Shown: in pieces, positions 1-8,530 of the stretch
Numbering within the stretch: position 1 is the stretch's first letter
How the letters are laid out: every line of letters starts with the position of its first letter
Source of the DNA: Paenibacillus silvae
Lineage (GTDB): Bacteria > Bacillota > Bacilli > Paenibacillales > Paenibacillaceae
Length of the DNA: 64,000 nucleotides
Assembly: GCF_014639235.1 (NCBI RefSeq)
Contig: NZ_BMFU01000001.1
Coordinates: 186,001 to 250,000, forward strand
Direction: 5' to 3'
Notes under the pieces: model-generated
Seen by the model: the letters and a program-made list of their open reading frames with translations, nothing else
Databases searched by the model: none
Told to the model about the DNA's origin: nothing
Made by a program: the position numbers and the translations under genes

Positions 1-2198
1 TCGTTATTTAGAACGGATTTCGCATGTTCCAACGCTTTGCTGAATACAGCCCATGTGGCTGCCGACCAGTTATTCTGTTGAAATGTCTCAGCTTCTGCAA
101 TCTTATCATTCAGTGCTTTACGATCTGGCGTTTTCACGCCAAGCTGTAACATCACACTTTCCAAAGATGCTGTCGCTGCATTGGTTTCCTCTTGACTCAC
201 ACCACCTGACGTATACGCTTTAGCGTATACTTCTTCAGCTGCATGAATTGCAGGGGCCAGACTCCCCCACGTTTCTGGTGTAAAGTCACTTTCGACAAGG
301 GCGTTTGCCCGTGTCAGTACTGCTGCCAGCTGCTGCCGATCTGTTGGCGTCTGCACAAGCCCTCTTTTGAATACGTCGAGAGACCACAAGGCTCTGCCTT
401 CTTTGGAATATCCGCCATTTGCCGGAAACTCATCGTAATCAAACATGCCCTGGTTCTCCCACGCATCACCTTCGGTATCAATCCAGCCTACCCCTGCCGG
501 AATCCAAGCCGGCTCCCAGTAGAAGAAGCCTGCCCCGCGATTATCAGGCACGTTTGCAATCAGATCCATAATTCCCGCAATTGCATCGTATTGACCTTGA
601 ACCGACGCCGGGAACGTTGCCCCTCCAACATGAAGAGCTTGATCCGAGCCAATAATATTTCCATGCTTGTCCCCATTTTTATAAGTAAACGGATAGGACG
701 TTTCTGCGATAATGACATCTTTACCAAACGCTGCGGATACTTCATTCATCGTTCGCTGCACATCGGCAAATGTTCCATGCCAGAACGGGTAATACGACAG
801 TCCGATAATGTCATACTTCAGTTCTGGTTCTGCTTTTTTCAGCTCTTCAAAGTACCATTTGATGCTATCCGTCTTGCCGCCTTCGGCCAGATGAATCATA
901 ATTTTCGCCGGGTCACCGCTGTTCCCGCCTGCTGCTTCAACTGCGCGTACAGCGTCAATTCCACTTTTCAGCAATGCTGCGTTTTCGGCAAAATTAACAG
1001 TAAGGTTTTTGCCGTTTAAAAGCCCGCTATTAATCTCGTTTCCAATCTGCACCATATCCGGCATCGCGCCTGCATCCTTCAAATCCCCAACGACTTCAAC
1101 CGTATAATCGTACACGGCTTTCTTAAGCCCTTCGAAATTCAGATTCTCCCAAGCTTTTGGCACAAGCTGCTGACCCGGGTGTGCCCAATCATCCGAATAA
1201 TGGAAATCCAGCAGCACCTTCATGCCTTTTTGTTTAGCACGTACAGCCATGTTGATGACATCTTCCTTATCGTTATAACCACCCGATTGCTGTGGATCAT
1301 TCCACAGGCGCAGACGCACATAATTGACACCGCGATCCTTGAGAATATCAAGCAAGTCCCGTTCGGTGCCGTTGCTGTCCAGATATTTTCCACCCTTCGC
1401 TTCAATCGCCGTGAGTGTTGAAATATCAACGCCTCTGACGTAATCGGAACGATACCCTTGTACAACAACCTTTGCTTCAGGTTTACGCTCTGTACCATAT
1501 ACAGCACCTGTTACAGTGAATTCACCTGCTTTCTCATACTGCGATGGGTCGATGCTGTCCCAGGTTACGGGAACCAGACCCGACTTATTATTCGGATAGT
1601 TGGCATTGACCTCCGCAGGCAAAACCGGCGCACTACGCGGCAGTGTGCTCACTTGAACCGAATCAAAACTCGTAATGTCGGCTGGCTCCATTCCTTCCGA
1701 TTCTCCCCAGACATTGAACTCCAATATTTGAGGCCAAACTCCCTCTCCCTTATAAAAAAAGATGTTGAGCCTGATATATCGCACATCATTTTTCTCAAAT
1801 GCCAGATCCGCAATCTGTGTAGTGTCCGTATTATTAAGCTGATCTGCAACAGTGGACCATTCCTGCTGGTCGGCAGACGTTTCCACCGTATATTTTACAT
1901 TCGTGTTGTCTCGCCACCTGATCTCCGCACCAGACAAATTGTACTGTTCTCCCAAATCAATCATGACCCACTCCGGCTTTTCCATTGTTACTCCGGTATT
2001 GGTACTCCAATGGGTATCGATATTACCATCCACTAGATGCGTTTTATCGCTATCCCATTCCTTGTATTCAGAACTCACCGTTACCGTTTTGTTCAGCGCC
2101 ACATTATTTTTCGCTGCTTCTGCCGGCCTGGCAATCAGACCCAGATCACAGAACAACAACAATAAAACAAGATAGCCGCTTATGTACCTTTTGTTCAC
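1..2198 (-). CDS. Secreted GH53 arabinogalactan endo-beta-1,4-galactanase, C-terminus cut by window edge
   Basis: No stop codon occurs between the GTG at 2198 and position 1, so the gene runs off the window. The GTG sits behind AAGGGGGAG. The product (732+ residues) starts with a hydrophobic signal peptide (about 1-29). A discoidin-like carbohydrate-binding domain (about 33-185) and an Ig-like linker domain (about 190-250) follow. The GH53 catalytic barrel starts at RGVDIST near residue 253. Glu388 in QIGNEINSG matches the GH53 acid/base and Glu499 in IIAETSYPF the nucleophile. FIVAR-like helical repeats begin after about residue 590. It should hydrolyse pectic galactan outside the cell. A cre-like site lies about 70 bp upstream of the start. 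Sugar-transport partners would be expected beyond position 1 but cannot be seen. Confidence 0.93.
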   Translation of the reverse strand, partial: MNKRYISGYLVLLLLFCDLGLIARPAEAAKNNVALNKTVTVSSEYKEWDSDKTHLVDGNIDTHWSTNTGVTMEKPEWVMIDLGEQYNLSGAEIRWRDNTNVKYTVETSADQQEWSTVADQLNNTDTTQIADLAFEKNDVRYIRLNIFFYKGEGVWPQILEFNVWGESEGMEPADITSFDSVQVSTLPRSAPVLPAEVNANYPNNKSGLVPVTWDSIDPSQYEKAGEFTVTGAVYGTERKPEAKVVVQGYRSDYVRGVDISTLTAIEAKGGKYLDSNGTERDLLDILKDRGVNYVRLRLWNDPQQSGGYNDKEDVINMAVRAKQKGMKVLLDFHYSDDWAHPGQQLVPKAWENLNFEGLKKAVYDYTVEVVGDLKDAGAMPDMVQIGNEINSGLLNGKNLTVNFAENAALLKSGIDAVRAVEAAGGNSGDPAKIMIHLAEGGKTDSIKWYFEELKKAEPELKYDIIGLSYYPFWHGTFADVQRTMNEVSAAFGKDVIIAETSYPFTYKNGDKHGNIIGSDQALHVGGATFPASVQGQYDAIAGIMDLIANVPDNRGAGFFYWEPAWIPAGVGWIDTEGDAWENQGMFDYDEFPANGGYSKEGRALWSLDVFKRGLVQTPTDRQQLAAVLTRANALVESDFTPETWGSLAPAIHAAEEVYAKAYTSGGVSQEETNAATASLESVMLQLGVKTPDRKALNDKIAEAETFQQNNWSAATWAVFSKALEHAKSVLNN

Positions 2199-2262
2199 CC
2201 TTGATCTCCCCCTTTAAGTGTTTGTTTATGCTTGGATCAATGAATGTCATGAATCCTCCTCA

Positions 2263-2277
2263 TTGTAAGCGCTTCAT
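2263..2277 (-). promoter_or_regulatory. Candidate catabolite-responsive element (cre) upstream of the galactanase
   Basis: TTGTAAGCGCTTCAT fits the Bacillus CcpA cre pattern WTGNAANCGNWNNCW with one mismatch and is largely palindromic. It lies about 65-80 bp upstream of the galactanase GTG start. CcpA repression of a polysaccharide hydrolase would be normal. This is pattern matching only. Confidence 0.5.
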
Positions 2278-2390
2278 GATCATCAGCAATACGGCATTTT
2301 TGAAAGGAAACAGCAGTTATTTTAACAATGTAGAATGTCCCACGCTTCCGTCCGCCTAGGCCTACCCTGATTTTCCAGCTGCAGGCAGAA

Positions 2391-2440
2391 GAAAAACAAA
2401 AAATCTGCTCGTCCACCCTAAGGCAGAATCGAACAGATTT
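2391..2440 (-). terminator. Rho-independent terminator after the YceI-like gene
   Basis: The arms 2401-2411 and 2430-2440 pair over 11 bp with one mismatch. On the minus strand they are followed by a T-rich tract (complement of 2391-2403). It lies 75 bp past the stop of the YceI-like gene. Confidence 0.65.
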
Positions 2441-2516
2441 CAAGTTTTATTGTTCAAATAAAAGACACTCTACTTCTAAATGAAATGTGTTCTATTTCTA
2501 TAGAAGAAAAACGAAT

Positions 2517-3236
2517 CTATTTTGCCAGCTTCAGCTCCAGGCGCACCTGAATATCATTTTCCGTGGAGAGCACGACCGAGTGTGGATTTTTCATGCCAAA
2601 GTCTTCAAACGTGACCATTGTTGTTCCTGACAGCAGCAATTGATTATCTTGATAAGCGGCTTTGGCATCAAAGGTTACTTCCTTTTCAATGCCCTTGACC
2701 GTCAGGGTGCCCTTCATCTTCAGATCAACCGTCTGTCCCTCTGTCCATTCAGCAGGCATGCCTTCAAATGACGTCGCTTTAAATGTTGCCTGTGGATATT
2801 GCGCCATATCGAAGAAATCTGCGCTCTTCACATGCTCATCCCTCTGACCGTTGCCGGAATCAATGCCATTCATCTCGATCTGTCCCTCAGCTGTTGACTT
2901 CGCTGGATCTTGATCGTTCAGTGACCATTTCCCGCTCACCTGCTCGTCCACAAAGTTCACTGTTTCCTGAGAAGTCGTTACTGAAAAATAAACCTTTGAG
3001 CCTTCGCTGATGTTCCAGTCCCCGCTCAGCTTTTCGGAACCTGCTGCTGTATTCTCTACCGCTGCTGCCGTGCTGCCGTCAGACGTTGTCGCTGAAGCCG
3101 CTGTGCTTGCAGGCAGTACCTGCTCAATCTCCACATTATTTCCCAGATAACTATTCGTAAAGTAATAACCGCCCCCGCCAATAATGGCTACTGCTGCTAC
3201 ACCTGTAATGATCCATGTTTTCGTCTTTTTATTCAT
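2517..3236 (-). CDS. Membrane-anchored YceI-like domain protein
   Basis: The 239-residue product has one N-terminal membrane segment (about residues 8-27), then a low-complexity Ala/Thr/Ser spacer to about residue 70. The rest is a YceI-type lipocalin-like beta barrel, including the typical VKSADFFDMAQYP block, the GTLTVKG block and the FEDFGMKNP block near the end. YceI proteins bind isoprenoid-like lipids in a barrel. The family is otherwise often periplasmic, so here the barrel would sit outside the membrane on a tether. Translation starts at ATG 3236 behind CTGGAGGAA. The gene is divergent from a two-component system 200 bp away, so that system may control it (inference only). Confidence 0.85.
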   Translation of the reverse strand: MNKKTKTWIITGVAAVAIIGGGGYYFTNSYLGNNVEIEQVLPASTAASATTSDGSTAAAVENTAAGSEKLSGDWNISEGSKVYFSVTTSQETVNFVDEQVSGKWSLNDQDPAKSTAEGQIEMNGIDSGNGQRDEHVKSADFFDMAQYPQATFKATSFEGMPAEWTEGQTVDLKMKGTLTVKGIEKEVTFDAKAAYQDNQLLLSGTTMVTFEDFGMKNPHSVVLSTENDIQVRLELKLAK

Positions 3237-3434
3237 CTCTATAATTCCTCCAGTACAGTATGGTATGGTTCATGGCTCCTCATTGATATGGATCATACCA
3301 GTCGAATGTGTCAGGAAGAAGTCAAGATACGATTTATTTACAACTTTTTTCAAAAAATGAATACAGCATTGGCATTATGCCTCTCCTCATGTAAAATCAG
3401 TACACAAGCTTCATGTGAAAGGAGAACACCCTGT

Positions 3435-4121
3435 TTGAAATCTATACTCATCGTGGAGGATGAGCAGGCAATCGCGCGCGTTCTGGCTGCTTATCTGCGC
3501 AAAGCTGAATTCGAAGTACATCATGCAGCAGACGGCCAGTCGGCCTTAACTCTTTTTGATTCCGTAACCCCTTCTCTCGTATTGCTTGATGTCATGCTTC
3601 CGGGAATGGACGGTTGGGATTTGCTGCAGCTGATTCGGGAAAAAAGCACATGCCCTGTCATCATGTTAACTGCACTAGACGATATTACAGACCGGCTGAA
3701 CGGACTTAATTCCGGTGCCGATGATTATATGAGCAAACCTTTTGTACCTGAAGAAGTGGTCGCAAGGGTTAATGCCGTGCTGCGGCGAAATCCGCACTGG
3801 ACCTCCGGGGGCGAGGACAAGCGCTCGTTTGGCAACCTGGTCATCGATCTTGCGGCCAAGCAAGTGCTCCTGAACGGTGCCGAAGTGGCATTAACACCAC
3901 GGGACTTGTCCCTGCTTATTTTTCTGTCCGAATACCCCAATCGTACGTTCACCAGAGAACACCTGATCGAGCAGGTATGGGGCATGGATTACGAAGGCAG
4001 TGATCGGGCAGTAGATTTATCAATCAAACGACTGCGTCAGGCACTCTCCCACTGGACGACCGATACGGGAGAGATACGCACGCTGCGAGGAATGGGGTAT
4101 CAATTTTGGGTCGCCAATTAA
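3435..4121 (+). CDS. OmpR-family response regulator
   Basis: The reading frame is open from 3288, but the receiver domain starts only at KSILIVEDEQ. I therefore place the start at TTG 3435, behind AAAGGAGAACACC. The 228-residue product has a receiver domain (about 1-115) with phospho-acceptor Asp52 in LLDVMLPGMDGW, conserved Thr in VIMLTALDD and Lys in DDYMSKPF. A winged-helix DNA-binding domain ends in RTLRGMGYQF. The stop overlaps the start of the downstream histidine kinase by 16 bp, so the two are translationally coupled. The input signal cannot be told from sequence. The divergent YceI-like gene is a possible target. Confidence 0.93.
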   Translation: MKSILIVEDEQAIARVLAAYLRKAEFEVHHAADGQSALTLFDSVTPSLVLLDVMLPGMDGWDLLQLIREKSTCPVIMLTALDDITDRLNGLNSGADDYMSKPFVPEEVVARVNAVLRRNPHWTSGGEDKRSFGNLVIDLAAKQVLLNGAEVALTPRDLSLLIFLSEYPNRTFTREHLIEQVWGMDYEGSDRAVDLSIKRLRQALSHWTTDTGEIRTLRGMGYQFWVAN

Positions 4122-5572
4122 CTTCGAACAAGCGTAAACGCACGATTTCTATTTTGTCACACTGGACGCTGCGTTATTTTCTGATTTTATGTATCGGCTT
4201 TTCGATTATTGCGGCGGGTGCACTCTATTGGATACGCACAACATCGATCGAAAAAAGTTTGAAAACAGCCGAGCTGCTCGGTTGGGAAATTGCTGATCGA
4301 GTGACCGTCAAGGGCAATCAGCTTTGGGTTCCACCTGATCTGAATACGATCGTAAGCAGCCGTGAGAAGCTTTTTAATACGGATCATTATTTCTGTGTCA
4401 TGGTGCTGGACAATAATAACAAGCTGATTTTCTCCCAGCCTAAGATGAAGCAGGAAGATGTGCACTATCGGCTCTCCGATGACTATCTTAAACCACGTAA
4501 CAGCAAATATGCTGGAGTAACGGTTGATATTACAGACGGGAATCAGACATTAGGTAAAGTTTGGGTCATGCAGTCCAAACAGTCCATTACGTTTAGCCCT
4601 GAAACGATAGGGTTTGTTGCACTCATCTTTGGCGGTCTGATTCTATGCGGCTGGTTTACCATCTACCTGTTATCCAGGAAGCTCTCGAGACCGATTCGTC
4701 AGGTTGCTTATGCGGCAGAACAAATTCGTGGCGGCAATTATGAGGTTAGCCTTGATATCGACACCAGGGAGCGGGAGATTAACGAGCTTGTAGGCTCCTT
4801 CGGTGATATGGCAGCACGCCTGCGACAGCTTGAGGAGTGGCGAACATTATCACTCGCGGGTGTAAGTCATGAGCTCAAAACACCCGTTACGTCTATTAAA
4901 GGACTTGTGATGGCTGTGCGAGACGATGTAGTCAGCCCACAGGAGGGCAAGGAGTTTCTCGATATCGCTTTGAAGGAATCAGAACGTATGGAGCGTATGA
5001 TCGCCGATTTGCTGGATTACAATGCAATGACTGCAGGCAGTGTTGCTGTTCGAAAGGAACGAACCGATCTCAAGCTGCTTGTTGGAGAAATCCTCTACCA
5101 ATGGAAGATTGCATATGAGGATCAGATGCCGGAGGTTCAACTGCAGACTCCGCCTGACTCTCTGTATGTTATCGGTGATGCTCTTCGCATTCAGCAAATT
5201 GTTGTCAATCTGCTTAATAACGGTCTTCATGCCACAGCTCCCGGACAACAAGCCCGGTTCCATATCATTTTGCATGCAGATGAGCGTCTTTTACACGTGG
5301 ACGTACAGGACAATGGAACGGGCATTTCTATAGAGGATCAGCCGAACATTTTTGAACGCTTCTATCGTGGTGAGCTGAAAAAACGCCGCAATCGCGGCTT
5401 GGGTCTCGGGTTAACCTATAGCCGGCTTCTTGCTCAGGAGCAAGGCGGTGAGTTAACCTTGGTATCCAGCAGTCCGAAAGGCAGCACATTCCGCTTGAGT
5501 CTGCCGCGCTGGGTCGCACAGCCTGAAGTGCTTACATCTGAGAAAACGTATCGTGCACCGGTCAAAGCTTGA
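4106..5572 (+). CDS. Membrane sensor histidine kinase paired with the upstream regulator
   Basis: The 488-residue product starts at a TTG inside the end of the response-regulator gene. It has two membrane segments (about 20-42 and 165-186) enclosing a roughly 120-residue extracytoplasmic sensor region with no recognised fold. A HAMP domain (about 190-240) follows, then HisKA with His255 in VSHELKTP, then a HATPase domain with the N box (NLLNNGLHAT), DNGTGIS and GLGLGL. All catalytic motifs are intact. The pair should act as a classical phosphorelay. A strong terminator follows the stop after 15 bp, so the operon has two genes. The ligand is unknown. Confidence 0.93.
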   Translation: MGRQLTSNKRKRTISILSHWTLRYFLILCIGFSIIAAGALYWIRTTSIEKSLKTAELLGWEIADRVTVKGNQLWVPPDLNTIVSSREKLFNTDHYFCVMVLDNNNKLIFSQPKMKQEDVHYRLSDDYLKPRNSKYAGVTVDITDGNQTLGKVWVMQSKQSITFSPETIGFVALIFGGLILCGWFTIYLLSRKLSRPIRQVAYAAEQIRGGNYEVSLDIDTREREINELVGSFGDMAARLRQLEEWRTLSLAGVSHELKTPVTSIKGLVMAVRDDVVSPQEGKEFLDIALKESERMERMIADLLDYNAMTAGSVAVRKERTDLKLLVGEILYQWKIAYEDQMPEVQLQTPPDSLYVIGDALRIQQIVVNLLNNGLHATAPGQQARFHIILHADERLLHVDVQDNGTGISIEDQPNIFERFYRGELKKRRNRGLGLGLTYSRLLAQEQGGELTLVSSSPKGSTFRLSLPRWVAQPEVLTSEKTYRAPVKA

Positions 5573-5587
5573 CCGCAGCTGCACAAC

Positions 5588-5631
5588 AAATAGCCCAGAT
5601 TTCCTTAGATAACAGGAAGCCGGGCTATTTT
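5588..5631. terminator. Bidirectional terminator between the kinase and the small minus-strand gene
   Basis: AAATAGCCC (5588-5596) pairs with GGGCTATTT (5622-5630). There are T-runs on both strands. It ends the two-component operon on the plus strand and abuts the stop of the convergent small gene. Confidence 0.85.
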
Positions 5632-5889
5632 CTACCCTTGAAGCACTCGAGGTCTGTACTCATCATAAGCATCAGCGATCAGTTGTTTTTGCAGCGGCGT
5701 GCTGCGAATGATCGCTTTACGCTTCGCTTTTAACACAATCTGCTCTACGTCTGCATAACTGCAGCCAGCCAGACGTTCACAGATATAATCCTCCAGATTG
5801 TTCTCCTGCTCGAAGGTGCCAACCAGCTTGCTAATATACAGCCTGCGGCTGTCTTCATCCGATATGAAGGAGTGTTTAGTTGCATGCAT
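5632..5889 (-). CDS. Small protein resembling the C-terminal lid of AAA+ ATPases; possibly a gene remnant
   Basis: The 85-residue product contains ICERLAGCSYADVEQIVLKA and ends with a helix and RPRVLQG. This resembles the small helical lid domain after the AAA+ core, as in FtsH- or Cdc48-type ATPases (xxGxSxADIxxLxxxA). No Walker A, Walker B or arginine finger is present, and the frame is closed by a stop five codons upstream of the ATG. No ribosome binding site precedes the ATG. An attenuator-like hairpin sits 45 bp upstream. It may be a fragment of a lost ATPase, or a small free-standing protein. The similarity is by eye and the function is unknown. Confidence 0.5.
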   Translation of the reverse strand: MHATKHSFISDEDSRRLYISKLVGTFEQENNLEDYICERLAGCSYADVEQIVLKAKRKAIIRSTPLQKQLIADAYDEYRPRVLQG

Positions 5890-5933
5890 TAGCGAAATTT
5901 GCTATTCTGAAAGTGCATCGTTGTGTATAACGC

Positions 5934-5960
5934 AAAAAAGCCCTCTAATTTCATGAGAGC
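5934..5960 (-). terminator. Minus-strand hairpin plus T-run upstream of the small AAA-lid-like gene
   Basis: On the minus strand GCTCTC pairs with GAGGGC (one G-T pair, 9-base loop) and is followed by six T. No minus-strand gene lies immediately upstream. It would act as an attenuator for the 5632-5889 gene or stop antisense transcripts of the DUF1540 gene. Confidence 0.45.
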
Positions 5961-6053
5961 GTGAAAATTTTTCCAGATATGCAAGCGGCAACTTGCTTAT
6001 CCGGACGATGTATACCAACGAATGTAATCCCATTCAAAGTGAGGTTAACAATC

Positions 6054-6206
6054 ATGGCAAAAGACGTACTGTGTGAAGTAAACTCCTGTCGTCACTGGGC
6101 TCAAGAAAACAAATGTAACGCTACCTCCATCTACATTGTGAGCCATGCTTCCAAGGAAACAAGCGAGTCTGCTGAAACAGACTGCAAAACGTTCGAAGTT
6201 AAATAA
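6054..6206 (+). CDS. DUF1540 small cysteine-rich protein
   Basis: This is a 50-residue protein. The ATG is preceded by GTGAGGTTAAC. The pattern is C-x4-C-x(n)-NKCxAxxIxV ... ETDCKTFE with four cysteines. This matches DUF1540, a short metal-binding-type domain common in Firmicutes. No biochemical role is established for the family; the cysteines suggest a bound metal such as zinc (inference). It is monocistronic, with a strong terminator 20 bp after the stop. Confidence 0.85.
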   Translation: MAKDVLCEVNSCRHWAQENKCNATSIYIVSHASKETSESAETDCKTFEVK

Positions 6207-6224
6207 CGGTTGATTGTGTTACCT

Positions 6225-6249
6225 AAGGAGCCCCTCGGGGTTCCTTTTT
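6225..6249 (+). terminator. Terminator of the DUF1540 gene
   Basis: AAGGAGCCCC (6225-6234) pairs with GGGGTTCCTT (6237-6246) over a 2-base loop. A T-run follows. Confidence 0.85.
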
Positions 6250-6270
6250 CTTTGTTTATTGTAGCAAGAA

Positions 6271-6285
6271 TGATAATTATTATCA
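6271..6285. promoter_or_regulatory. Fur box upstream of the HpaB-type gene
   Basis: TGATAATTATTATCA is an exact match to the Bacillus Fur 7-1-7 consensus TGATAATNATTATCA. It lies 115 bp upstream of the monooxygenase start, downstream of the DUF1540 terminator. Iron-dependent repression of the monooxygenase is inferred. Confidence 0.75.
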
Positions 6286-6399
6286 AGCTTTAAAATCAAA
6301 ATTCCCTCTCTGGTCATCTGCACATCGGACAGCACCTTCACGTAGACTATGTTTAGAAGTGAATATGCCCATGAAACATGAACCAAGAGGTGAATAACG

Positions 6400-7857
6400 A
6401 TGCCCGCTAAAACTGGCACGCAGTATTGTGAACGAATTAACGCCCAAACCGTCCCCTGCTGGTACAAGGGAGAACTGCTGAACGGTAAACGTTCAGAGCA
6501 TATCGCCTTTTCCGGCCTAATGAAAACCCAGAAGTTCATGTATGATATGCAATCTGATCCACAACTGGCAGAGCGCTTAACGTATGCCTCTCCATCCGAT
6601 GGCAAACCTGTAGGCATGTCCTTCCTGCCTCCAGCAAGCAGCGACGATCTTCGCAAAAGACGGGAAGCGATGACACTGTGGGCTCAGGTCCATCACGGCT
6701 TTTTGGGACGTTCACCCGATTACATGAACACGGCTATCATGGCTTTTTACACAGCAGCTGATCTGCTCAACGAGCTATCTCCCAAATACGCTGAAAATCT
6801 GAGAAATTATTATGCCTACTGCCGTGACCACGACATCACACTATCCCACGCGTTCATTCAGCCGCATGCAAGCAAAATTTCAGGACAGCTTGACGCAACA
6901 GAAGATGCCATTGCAGCCAAAGTTGTTGAACGGACAGAAGAAGGATTAATTATTAATGGTGCTTTTATGATGGCTACACAGGCAGCCACTTCGGACGAGA
7001 TTTTCGTCTACCCTTCCCCTTCACCCGCACCTTTTGATGATGAGAATCCGTTTGCTTTTTCTTTTGCCGTTCCCAATGATCTGCCAGGCATCACCCTGAT
7101 CTGCAGAGATACGTATGCCGCATCCTCAGACTATAACTATCCTTTGAGCTCCAAATATGAGGAAATGGACAATATCGTCATCTTTGACCATGTGCTTGTA
7201 CCCCATGAACGCATCTTTTTTGCGGGTGATGAGCAGATGTCCTCAGCTCTTTTCAGTGGAAGCAATTTTCATATCCACGCTGGACACCAGGTTTTATGCC
7301 GTTATATAGCCAAAACCGAATTTGTCCTGGGTACGATTCAGCTGCTCACTGATACACTTGACCTGAAAAGTGAAGCGCATGTTGTAGAGAAGACAGCTCG
7401 TGCCCTCGCCGGTCTTGAGTCATTAAAAGCGCTCGCGATCGCAGCTGAGGCAGGTGCTGTACCCGACGGTAGAGGTTATGTATTGCCAGCACCCAAACCA
7501 CTCATGGCTGCCAATCTTTTATATCCTAAGCTGTACCCCGAGATGATCGAAATTTTGCAGCTTTTAAGTTCCAGCGGCATGATCATGGTGCCTCAGGAAG
7601 AGGACTTTCAATCCGGGGCCGCAGAATCATTGAACATTTATCTAAGGGGCACAGACATGAGTTCGCCGGAGCGCAACGCGCTCTTCCGCTTGATCTGGGA
7701 ACTCGGGGCAGGTTCGTTTGGCGGCAGACAGACACAGTTTGAACGCTTTTTCTTCGGTAACGCAATTACCGTGTCTAACCGCTTGTATACTGCGAGTGCA
7801 CAGGATCAATCACAGCGGGAACTTGTTCGTCAATTCCTTGCCTACTCTACGAAATAG
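6400..7857 (+). CDS. 4-hydroxyphenylacetate 3-monooxygenase (HpaB) family oxygenase
   Basis: The 485-residue product has the length and motifs of class D flavin-dependent monooxygenases of the HpaB/PvcC family. Visible motifs include FSFAVPNDLPGITLICRD and YPLSSKYEEMDNIVIFDHVL, followed by HERIFF. These enzymes hydroxylate phenols using reduced FAD from a separate reductase. The real substrate is unknown; 4-hydroxyphenylacetate is only the family name. Start ATG 6400 follows AGAGGTG. A perfect Fur box lies 115 bp upstream. It is convergent with an operon encoding flavodoxin and a nitroreductase-family flavoprotein, possible electron donors. No HpaC-type reductase is adjacent. Confidence 0.88.
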   Translation: MPAKTGTQYCERINAQTVPCWYKGELLNGKRSEHIAFSGLMKTQKFMYDMQSDPQLAERLTYASPSDGKPVGMSFLPPASSDDLRKRREAMTLWAQVHHGFLGRSPDYMNTAIMAFYTAADLLNELSPKYAENLRNYYAYCRDHDITLSHAFIQPHASKISGQLDATEDAIAAKVVERTEEGLIINGAFMMATQAATSDEIFVYPSPSPAPFDDENPFAFSFAVPNDLPGITLICRDTYAASSDYNYPLSSKYEEMDNIVIFDHVLVPHERIFFAGDEQMSSALFSGSNFHIHAGHQVLCRYIAKTEFVLGTIQLLTDTLDLKSEAHVVEKTARALAGLESLKALAIAAEAGAVPDGRGYVLPAPKPLMAANLLYPKLYPEMIEILQLLSSSGMIMVPQEEDFQSGAAESLNIYLRGTDMSSPERNALFRLIWELGAGSFGGRQTQFERFFFGNAITVSNRLYTASAQDQSQRELVRQFLAYSTK

Positions 7858-7907
7858 AAAGACTGCTTAACGTATAATACATCGGGTAGCGGAGACAATA
7901 CTGTCCT

Positions 7908-8480
7908 TTATACCAGATGGTCGTATACCGTCATGAGTTCAGAGGCGGGTCTGCCTGCTTCCATATGGCGTGGTTCAGACTGGTCTCCGTAGCCGATGTG
8001 AAACACACCGAGCACCCGTTCTTTCGCGGTTAATCCCATTAAATTCATAAATACCGGATGCTGTTGATAATCATTCATTTTCCAGACCGCATGTAACCCT
8101 TGCTCTGCCGCCAACATACAGAAGCGCTTGCTCCATGCCTTGGCAGGGATCATATCATCCTCTGGTGTGTCAGCCGGAACAGGAGCAACCACCACCAGAT
8201 GCGCCGGAATAGCTTCTGTATATTGATACGCGGCCCAGCTTCCGTGACAATCCGCAAGATGAGGAGGAAAGCTCTGTCTGACGGCTTCCATATAAAGCTG
8301 CCGCCCTTCACCGGAGAACAGCATATAACGCCAGGGTGCCGGGCTCATAACATACAAGGATGGATCTGCCTCATCCAGAAGCTTCCGAATCAAGGATTGA
8401 GGTACGGGCATAGGGCTGAATTCATAGGTTCCTGCTCTTCTTTTACCAATGCTGTTCTCTTGCCTGTATAACGTTGTCAC
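7908..8480 (-). CDS. Nitroreductase-family flavoprotein
   Basis: I place the start at GTG 8480 because GAGGAGG lies 8 bp upstream; upstream in-frame Mets overlap the preceding gene and lack a good site. The product is 190 residues with a nitroreductase-like FMN fold. It has the opening basic stretch with RRAG, SPAPWRYM (the usual APSxxNxQPWxF region, altered), a central block around AWSKRFCMLAAEQGLHAVW, and a late GVFHIGYGD. It is the third gene of the flavodoxin operon, 50 bp after the unknown gene. It may reduce quinones or flavins, or supply reduced flavin. The substrate cannot be predicted. It converges on the HpaB gene 50 bp away with no obvious terminator between them. Confidence 0.82.
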   Translation of the reverse strand: MTTLYRQENSIGKRRAGTYEFSPMPVPQSLIRKLLDEADPSLYVMSPAPWRYMLFSGEGRQLYMEAVRQSFPPHLADCHGSWAAYQYTEAIPAHLVVVAPVPADTPEDDMIPAKAWSKRFCMLAAEQGLHAVWKMNDYQQHPVFMNLMGLTAKERVLGVFHIGYGDQSEPRHMEAGRPASELMTVYDHLV

Positions 8481-8530
8481 CTTCGTTCCCTCCTCTGCAA
8501 TACCCACTGTCATACAACTGGAAACCTGCA

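Noticed and set aside
243..1019. A 258-codon open frame on the plus strand in the first kilobase
   Set aside because: It lies opposite the GH53 gene, whose minus-strand frame runs unbroken from 2198 to 1 with clear catalytic motifs; the plus frame shows no domain or start signal.
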